Source: Baffinella frigidus (lineage: Eukaryota > Cryptophyceae > Cryptomonadales > Baffinellaceae). Taken from it: a stretch of DNA of 10,246 nt. A model generated the notes under the pieces. That model had not been told where the DNA came from. It searched no databases and was given only the letters and a program-made list of their open reading frames with translations. Shown here one piece after another: positions 5,829 to 10,246 of this stretch; position 1 is the first letter of the stretch; every line of letters starts with the position of its first letter. The DNA is taken from positions 25,452-35,697 of the forward strand of contig MU646514.1 in the NCBI GenBank assembly GCA_026770585.1, written 5' to 3'. A program made the position numbers and the translations under genes.

Positions 5829-7560
5829 GTCTGGACTCCTTGTCCTTTAGTTCTGAACGCCTTCTCCTTCCGAACCCTTGAACCTGCCCCCCCCACCCCG
5901 ACAATCTCTGTCCAAAACCCCTTCCCCACCAACTCCTCTCCGCGCCCGCAACAGGCGATCCTCACAGCCTTCTCGGAGCCTTCAGACGCGTGTCCCGCCG
6001 GACACTACCGCCCGCCCGGGGGCACGCGCTGCGTGCTGTGCCTCGGGTACGCGTACGAACACAACATCGCGCACATCCGCGCTGTCGGCCCTTGGTTCGC
6101 CGTGGCGCCCGGGACGTTCGCGCAGGTGGCGGCGCGGTGCGTCGCGCAGGGGGGCGTGCTCGCGAGCGTGCACTCGGACGCCGAGGCGGCGATCGTGGGC
6201 GCCAAGTGCCCCGCGCTCCCGTGCTATATCGGCCTGTCCCGCCCCAACGGCACCGATCCCTACACCTGGGTGGACGGCTCCCCGCTCAACTACACGGCGT
6301 GGGACACCACGCAGCCTCAGGTAAACCCTGAACCAACCCTAACCCCTGAACCTTATCTCAGAAAAGGGATTTTTAAATTCGTTTTCTTAAGTCAATCCCC
6401 CTTCAGATTTGTCAACTTATGCGCAGAGAAAAGAATAAGCTGACGAATTTGTACAGGAATTGACTTACGAAAACGAATTTAAAAATCCCTTTTCTGAGAT
6501 AAAACCCTAAACCCTGAATCCCGAACCCTACACCCCGAACCCTAAATCCTAAACCCTAAACCCTGAACCCTAAATCCCGAACCCTAAACCCTGAACAACC
6601 CGAAAACCGAAAACCGAAAACCGAAAACCCAAACCCCAAAACCTAAATCCTAAACCCTAAACCCTAAACCCCACACCGCAAACCCCAAACCCCAAACCCT
6701 ACACCCCAAACCCCAAACCCCAAACCCTACACCCCAAAACCCCAAACCCCAAACCCCAACCCAGAACTGTCAGACGGTGACGGCGATCACAACCACGGCG
6801 GGGAAGGCGTGGCACGACTACCAGAGATTTCGTGAACAACCCATAAGTGGATAATCCACTTATGTAATTTCGCGAATAACCGATGAGATAATCCGTAGCC
6901 TGGCCTACCGTAGGGACAAATGCTATCCTTTGAAAAACAAACATGACTACGCCACACAGAGGGCTGCGAAGGGATTTTCGGGCACTCAGCGCCCGAGTTT
7001 CCGTTACCTTATCCGTAGGAACCCCCCTATGCCCCTACGGGTTGCCTACCGTAGGGACACAGGCTGGTCCTACGGATATTCTGACCGATTTTGGTCAGGA
7101 TTTGGCCCTTACCAGTAAACCCTACACCCTAACCCAGGACCGCTATCGAGGCAACACGGGGTTCATCTAAAAGCCAGGACCGGAAATCCGGTCTCAGCTT
7201 CTTCATTTTAAAAGTCCATTTCCATCAGAATTGAGGTGGAAGTTCTTGGAATCCTTTGAAATTGAATCACGTCCTCACTCGGCAGAACTATCAGACGGTG
7301 ACGGTGATCACAACCTGGGCGGGGAAGGCGTGGCACGACTACGCCACGGGTTCCTCACCCTACACCCTAAACCCTAAACCCTAAACCCTAAACCCTACAC
7401 CCTAAACCCTAAACCCTAAACCCTAAACCCTAAACCCTAAACCCTGAACCCTGAACCCTGAACCCTGAACCCTGAACCGTACACCCTAAAACCCCCAAAC
7501 CCTAAACCAGGCGAGCAGGCGTTCTGGGGCGTGTGCCGCACAGATACCTTGCCCAGGTAA
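5610..7560 (+). CDS. C-type-lectin-like domain protein with N-terminal hydrophobic segment
   Basis: This is a split gene with predicted exons 5610-5828, 5955-6320, 7286-7349 and 7511-7560, giving 232 residues. The ATG at 5610 sits in a good context (CAAAATGG). Residues 1-39 are Ser/Arg/Ala rich; 40-54 (LPLAAILLISSSVA) are hydrophobic, either a signal peptide or a type II anchor. Residues 86-102 are a small Cys cluster (CPAGHY, then CVLC). The lectin-like domain follows: C135, GGVLASVHSDAEA, YIGL at 164-167, TWVDGSPLNYTAW, QPQ at 193-195, WHDY at 211-214, FWGVC ending at C225, then stop TAA at 7558-7560. The fold is convincing; ligand binding is not, because QPQ is neither EPN nor QPD and the internal Cys pair is lost in this splice form. 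Such proteins are usually secreted or on the cell surface. Alternative: the end is a splice donor (AG|GTAACC) leading to exons I cannot find. Confidence 0.75.
5955..6320 (+). CDS. Lectin-like gene exon 2 (main part of the lectin-like domain)
   Basis: Exon 2 has 122 codons with strong third-position GC bias. It carries the Cys cluster and the domain from RCVAQGGVLASVHS to NYTAWDTTQPQ. The phase 0 donor is GTAAACCC, which is itself the first unit of the telomere-like tract filling the intron. Beyond it the frame reads into repeat and palindrome, so the ORF extension to 6443 is not coding. Confidence 0.85.
6321..6764 (+). repeat. C-rich telomere-like tract in lectin-gene intron
   Basis: CCCTAAA, CCCTGAA, CCGAAAA and CCCCAAA units run from the donor to AACCCAG at 6764, interrupted only by the palindrome at 6353-6502. 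The splice donor GTAAACCC and the acceptor are both made of repeat sequence. Confidence 0.85.
6353..6502 (-). mobile_element. 150-bp palindromic element, intronic copy
   Basis: Starts TTATCTCAGAAAAGGGATTT and ends with the complement at 6502. Same length as 7951-8100. The centre matches that copy when reversed, so it is inserted in the opposite orientation. Confidence 0.85.
6765..6831 (+). CDS. Upstream copy of lectin-like exon 3, possible alternative exon or relic
   Basis: The 60 nt at 6762-6821 match 7283-7342 at about 92 percent. They are preceded by AACCCAG and encode NCQTVTAITTTAGKAWHDY. This copy keeps the Cys that the downstream copy has lost. After WHDY the sequence diverges (QRF), and a GTGAAC donor at 6832 would leave phase 1. 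This copy could therefore also splice to 7511, while including both copies would break the frame. Without splicing it stops at TAA about 30 nt later. It may instead be a decayed copy cut by an insertion. Confidence 0.4.
6822..6941 (-). mobile_element. Insertion-like segment within the upstream exon copy
   Basis: CACGACTAC precedes it and CATGACTAC follows (6942-6950), after which GCCAC resumes as in the intact copy at 7343. This suggests a 9-bp target duplication with one mismatch. Inside are CATAAGTGGAT/ATCCACTTATG (6842-6864) and a CCTACCGTAGGG motif shared with the family at 8713-9118. Confidence 0.45.
6951..7110 (+). mobile_element. Member of the CCTACGGTAGG foldback family
   Basis: Starts with CCACACAGAGGGCTGCGAAG, related to CCACACAGCGGACTTCGAAG at 8713, and contains the 44-bp core at 7013-7056. 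The part 7031-7103 is repeated in inverse at 7829-7901. Confidence 0.6.
7013..7056 (+). repeat. 44-bp repeat core, copy 1
   Basis: Begins CCGTAGGAACCCCCCTATGC and ends GCCTACCGTAGGG. Other copies are at 8563-8604, 8769-8813 (minus), 9019-9062 and 10110-10152. Confidence 0.85.
7111..7285 (+). other. Rest of the intron upstream of the downstream exon 3 copy
   Basis: Contains a short CCCTACACCCTAACCCAG telomere-like patch (7120-7138) and otherwise nothing I recognise. Confidence 0.4.
7286..7349 (+). CDS. Lectin-like gene exon 3, downstream copy
   Basis: This exon is 64 nt, entered after CTCGGCAG in phase 0: NYQTVTVITTWAGKAWHDYA, T, and one base. The AWHDY motif fits the WND strand of C-type lectin domains. 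The donor GGGTTCC is weak, but phase 1 fits exon 4 exactly (G|GC gives Gly). Tyr replaces the Cys found in the upstream copy, and Thr sits where the partner Cys is usual. Confidence 0.6.
7354..7510 (+). repeat. Interstitial telomeric repeat (CCCTAAA)n, last intron of the lectin-like gene
   Basis: The cleanest telomere-like array of the window: runs of CCCTAAA then CCCTGAA, ending CCTAAACCAG at the acceptor of the last exon. CCCTAAA is the complement of TTTAGGG, the plant/algal telomere type. Confidence 0.9.
7511..7560 (+). CDS. Lectin-like gene exon 4 (terminal FWGVC strand and stop)
   Basis: Entered after CCTAAACCAG. Two bases complete Gly, then EQAFWGVCRTDTLPR and TAA. The FxxVC strand is the typical last strand of the domain, and ending seven residues after the last Cys is normal. 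A 138-bp repeat begins immediately after the stop, at 7561. Confidence 0.6.
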
Positions 7561-7698
7561 CCACTTTAGACGTGATGGTGGTCAATCAAAAGTCAACTCC
7601 CTTGCAAGTTCCAACTCTGAGTTGGAAGTTAGCAAAAATTGACTCGAAGGCAAGAGGAGTTGACTTTTGCGATTGCCTCCCCTCAGGTCTAGCGTAGT
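7561..7698 (+). mobile_element. 138-bp element, copy 2
   Basis: Second copy of 1990-2127. It begins directly after the predicted stop codon TAA. CAATCAAAAGTCAACTCC pairs with GGAGTTGACTTTTGCGATTG near the right end. Confidence 0.8.
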
Positions 7699-7704
7699 CT
7701 AGCG

Positions 7705-7810
7705 CTGCCTGGGTTCTATTCTGGCTCGTCCTAAAGGCTTTCTATTCGCCCTTTTGTACTGGATTTCTGCTCTTAAATGTTTTTAGAGACGAGCCAGAAT
7801 GAAACTCATG
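7705..7810. repeat. Unit with inverted repeats ATTCTGGCTCGTC
   Basis: ATTCTGGCTCGTC at 7718-7730 is the complement of 7788-7800, and imperfect pairing extends outward (CTGCCTGGG against CATGCAG side). Small foldback element or remnant. Confidence 0.55.
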
Positions 7811-7828
7811 CAGAGCTAGGTAACGGTC

Positions 7829-7901
7829 AAATCCTTAACCGAAATCGGTCAGGATATCCCTCAGACCAGCCTGTGTCCCTACGGTATTGCCTACGGTGGG
7901 G
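7829..7901 (-). repeat. Inverted partner of 7031-7103
   Basis: Shares GACCAGCCTGTGTCCCTACG and CGAAATCGGTCAGGATAT with the complement of the earlier segment. It is a diverged member of the CCTACGGTAGG family. Confidence 0.65.
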
Positions 7902-7950
7902 TCATGTGGGGCATCCACTTGTGGGTTATTCACAAAACCCCTCTGTAGTC

Positions 7951-8100
7951 TTATTCCAGAAAACGAGTTCTAAAACTCGTTTTCTTAAGTCAATTCCTCT
8001 GCAAATTCGTTAACTTATTCTTTACTCTCCGCATAAGTTGACAAATTTGTAGGAGAATTGACTTAAGAAAACGAGTTTTAGAACTCGTTTTCTGAGATAA
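7951..8100 (+). mobile_element. 150-bp palindromic element, intergenic copy
   Basis: Near-perfect palindrome from TTATTCCAGAAAACGAGTTC to its complement at 8100, centre near 8022. Exactly the length of 6353-6502, with related arms (TTTTCTTAAGTCAAT) and a related centre in opposite orientation. Confidence 0.85.
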
Positions 8101-8139
8101 AGTCCGTGTGGTAATGCCTAACGCCAACGTTGAACCACT

Positions 8140-8320
8140 CGAGAATGCTAGAGGATCCTATTTACATGTGGGGTTATAAATATTTATACCAGGATAAGGT
8201 GTTCCAACCTCGCGCCTGACCAATATGTGGCTAGTTACGTGAACAATCAACGAAAGTTACTACACAAATGCCCACTTTTAAAATCACATCGGTTTTAAAT
8301 AGGCCCCTCTAGCATTCTCG
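8140..8320. mobile_element. 181-bp unit with ~25-bp terminal inverted repeats
   Basis: CGAGAATGCTAGAGG at 8140-8154 pairs exactly with 8306-8320; extension through CCTATTTA has two mismatches. Interior without coding capacity. Confidence 0.7.
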
Positions 8321-8460
8321 TTTGGAAGGAGGACTTATCTGGACGTGACCCTGGTAGACATAATTAGAGCAGAAACTCCTGTACAAAAGAGCAACTAAAA
8401 CGTTTCTTTGGCGAGTCCAATTTTACCCAGGCAGAGCTGGGTAATCCGTTTTAAAGAATT

Positions 8461-8564
8461 ACTTATTTGGACGCCACTCTAGTACCAAACATTGCAATCG
8501 TTGTTTTAGATGGGTTGCAAAGCCATCTATTGTAGATTTTGAACCGAGTCGCGTCCAAATAAGT
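8461..8564. mobile_element. 104-bp unit with 14-bp terminal inverted repeats
   Basis: ACTTATTTGGACGC pairs with GCGTCCAAATAAGT. The inner AGATGG/CCATCT forms a small hairpin. A related ACTTATCTGGACGT lies at 8335, so a second, one-ended copy may precede it. Confidence 0.65.
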
Positions 8565-8604
8565 AGGAACCCCCCTATACCCCTACGGGTTGCCTACCGT
8601 AGGG
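8563..8604 (+). repeat. 44-bp repeat core, copy 2
   Basis: GTAGGAACCCCCCTATACCC to CCTACCGTAGGG. It abuts the right inverted repeat of 8461-8564, sharing the GTAGG bases. Confidence 0.8.
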
Positions 8605-8712
8605 TCCTAGGTCTGATCGCTTTTCCTGCTGCCTGACTGGGTCACTTGACGAAGTGTGAGTTACTATGTCACCCACTTATGGGTTGTTCTCGAAATGGCT
8701 CCCTGCCCCTAG

Positions 8713-9118
8713 CCACACAGCGGACTTCGAAGGGATTTCGAATAACCCCTAAGCGATAAGACCTACGACCCTACGGTAGGCAGTCCGTAGGGACATAGGG
8801 GGGGTTCCTACGGATAAGGTAACGGAAACGTTGGCTTTCTGATGGCAGGGTCACTTCCTAGCTCTGTCCCACTTGATTTGGCTCGCGCGGAATAAGTCCT
8901 CCTTCAACGGTGGCTTTCTTCACGACAGGGTCGCGTCATCCGCCCCTAGTGGCTCGCGAGCCACGTGCCGGGTTGCCAACCGTAGGGGCGTAGGTCTTAA
9001 GACCTAGGTCTACCTTATCCGTAGGAACCCCCCTATTTCCCTACGGGTTGCCTACCGTAGGGTCCTAGGTCTTATCGCTTAGGGGTTATTCAAAATCCCT
9101 TCGAAGTCCGCTGTGTGG
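8713..9118. mobile_element. 406-bp foldback with 107-bp arms
   Basis: Arms 8713-8820 and 9012-9118 start CCACACAGCGGACTTCGAAG and are about 94 percent identical as inverted repeats; each contains the 44-bp core (8769-8813 and 9019-9062). The 191-bp centre has the perfect palindrome GTGGCTCGCGAGCCAC (8949-8964) and a GGTCTTAAGACC palindrome (8993-9004), but no coding region. It is the best-preserved member of its family here. Confidence 0.85.
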
Positions 9119-9199
9119 TTGACCCTCCCCGCCCCCCCCTTTCGCGGGGACCTGAGGAGAGTCCCGGAAGTGGATCAAATCATGGATGTAAATGATGGC

Positions 9200-9247
9200 A
9201 TTTCCTTCGGAGGACGGTTCAAACTGGAACCATCCTCCGAAGGAAAT
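9200..9247. repeat. 21-bp stem hairpin with 6-nt loop
   Basis: ATTTCCTTCGGAGGACGGTTC and its complement (one mismatch) flank AAACTG. Confidence 0.8.
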
Positions 9248-9352
9248 ACATTAAGCTGCATCCTCGATTTGGTCAACTTCGCTCGCGCGGTCGCGCTCGG
9301 CCGGATTCTGCTCTACAACACCCTGGATGTCGCGACTTTATAAGTTGGTCGT

Positions 9353-9512
9353 AAACCCCCTGGAAAGTTCGGTAGTTTCTCCTACGGCATCGCCTAGGAC
9401 CTCCTACCGTAGGCCAAAATCCTAGGACGTTTTGGTCCTAGGAGCCCTACGGCCTACGGTAGGTAGGTCCTACCTAAATCCGTAGGGAAACTAGCGAACT
9501 TTCCAGGAGTTT
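9353..9512. mobile_element. 160-bp imperfect foldback
   Basis: Outer arms AAACCCCCTGGAAAGTTCG and complement near 9494-9512 pair with several mismatches; inner CCTACGG and CTACCGTAGG motifs continue the pairing. Related in motif to the 44-bp core family but not a full copy. Confidence 0.65.
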
Positions 9513-9712
9513 CCCTATGAAAGTATCCAATCAATTTCATCTTTCGGCATGACAGGGTTGGCGAGCTTTCTGGCGTTTCCTTCGTTCGTGGACCCGAATG
9601 GCTCATAACCTTTCTGACAGGGGTGGAGTCATTCGACTGCTCCGCAGAAGTTGCCACTTTACCACAACCCTAAAGCCTGAACCCCATCCGTGCAGTGGCG
9701 AACAGTTCAGGC

Positions 9713-9927
9713 TTCAGGAGAATAGTTGGTCCCGGCCGACCATTCTCAAGTTGAATAGTTCGATCCCTCTCGCGTGGAGGGTAACGCCGTGGTATAGGGT
9801 TTGTACGACGAACCCAGCAACTTGAGAATGGTCGGTCGGGACCAACTATTCTCCTGAATCCTGCTGGGTTCGTCGTACAAACCCTATACCACGGCGTTAC
9901 CCTCCACACGAGAGGGATCGAACTATT
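9713..9927. repeat. Interleaved double inverted repeat A-B-A'-B'
   Basis: A = 9713-9753 (41 bp), B = 9754-9819 (66 bp), A' = 9818-9858, B' = 9862-9927. A/A' and B/B' are exact complements except for one mismatch each. The pairs cross, so this is not a simple hairpin. The open frames on both strands here are copies of each other and not evidence of genes. Confidence 0.9.
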
Positions 9928-9975
9928 CACTTTTGACATGTTTCAGGGGAAAGCCCTTGAGTACTTAAGTTAACG

Positions 9976-9991
9976 ACGTCAGATCTGACGT
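9976..9991. repeat. 16-bp perfect palindrome
   Basis: ACGTCAGATCTGACGT, close to an AAGTTAAC motif at 9967. Confidence 0.6.
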
Positions 9992-10041
9992 GGATAAGGC
10001 GTCGGTTTCCCTCGAGCCCTCTGGCGTGGCTGGACCGCATC

Positions 10042-10167
10042 CCGCGCAGTGGCGAGCGGTCGAGCATCGAGCGACTGGACCTGAACTGGACCTGAACCCG
10101 CTGCCTGGTCCGTAGGAACCCCCCTATGCCCCTACGGGTTGCCTACCGTAGGCTCGCCACTGCGCGG
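10042..10167. mobile_element. 126-bp unit with 16-bp terminal inverted repeats carrying a 44-bp core
   Basis: CCGCGCAGTGGCGAGC pairs exactly with 10152-10167. The core copy (10110-10152) ends right at the right arm. The left half includes a CTGGACCTGAA tandem pair near 10076-10096. Confidence 0.7.
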
Positions 10168-10246
10168 AATCCGTTACCCTATCAGGCAGCGTCGCCAGGA
10201 CGCTGCTCAGGAAGGGGAGGGGGCGTGTAATGATGTTACTGGGGGG

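Larger units (their letters stand above)
7561..10246. other. Gene-free interval dense in foldback elements
   Basis: Apart from the elements listed, I see no exon, RNA gene or long credible frame. Frames at 9113-9343 and 9598-9825 overlap hairpins and show no family motif. Confidence 0.5.

Noticed and set aside
6353-8100. CRISPR array or bacterial terminators
   Set aside because: Repeats are not regularly spaced with unique spacers, and the genes are clearly split eukaryotic genes.
9113-9343. Plus-strand frame with a hydrophobic end (ILLYNTLDVATL)
   Set aside because: Contains the 48-bp hairpin, overlaps the foldback arm at its start, and has no recognisable motif or splice context.
9598-9939. 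Two opposite frames sharing the peptide VTPWYRVCTTNPA
   Set aside because: Explained by the inverted repeat B/B'.
9995-10100. Leucine-rich-repeat-like reading (SSIERLDLNWT)
   Set aside because: One short frame ending in a stop, overlapping the inverted-repeat arm and a CTGGACCTGAA tandem; too little to support a gene.
1-10246. Homopolymer C at the left edge and G at the right edge
   Set aside because: Could mark assembly gaps or just the window cut; nothing further can be said from the sequence.

Overview
The window looks like nuclear DNA of a microbial eukaryote, probably an alga or other protist. It holds short GC-rich exons joined by GT-AG introns, plant/algal-type telomere-like repeats (CCCTAAA and degenerate forms), and many foldback elements resembling non-autonomous transposons. 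There are no operons, Shine-Dalgarno sites or long prokaryote-style ORFs. I cannot place the species; haptophytes, glaucophytes and other algae are all possible. Most long open frames come from palindromes, simple repeats or other frames of real exons.

Two divergent split genes can be assembled by reading splice sites, codon phase and family motifs together. Their start codons are 196 bp apart. The minus-strand gene starts at 5413 and runs off the left edge. Its exons are 5413-5319, 5232-5145, 4704-4616, 1484-1405, 1134-1065 and 123-<1. All five junctions keep phase. The joined protein (at least 181 residues) is an extended-PHD-like zinc-binding protein with an acidic tail. The plus-strand gene has exons 5610-5828, 5955-6320, 7286-7349 and 7511-7560. 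It encodes a 232-residue C-type-lectin-like protein with a hydrophobic N-terminal segment.

Layout from left to right: the last visible ePHD exon (1-123); introns 5 and 4 with G-rich telomere-like tracts on the plus strand (124-1404); the giant intron 3 (1485-4615), packed with palindromes and foldback elements; exons 3 to 1 (4616-5413); a shared promoter interval (5414-5609); the lectin-like gene (5610-7560), with introns made of C-rich telomere-like tracts plus inserted elements; then 2.7 kb without a supported gene (7561-10246), dense in inverted repeats.

Three points deserve most attention. Telomere-like tracts in the introns always have the C-rich strand as sense strand in both genes and usually supply the 3' splice site. 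Ends of exons, with their splice donors, have been copied into neighbouring introns, and one lectin exon exists as two phase-compatible copies. Several families of short palindromic elements recur, including two 150-bp palindromes, two 138-bp copies, a 44-bp CCTACGGTAGG-type core in five copies, and an interleaved A-B-A'-B' inverted repeat. All coordinates and identities were counted by hand; splice junctions are predictions without transcript support.
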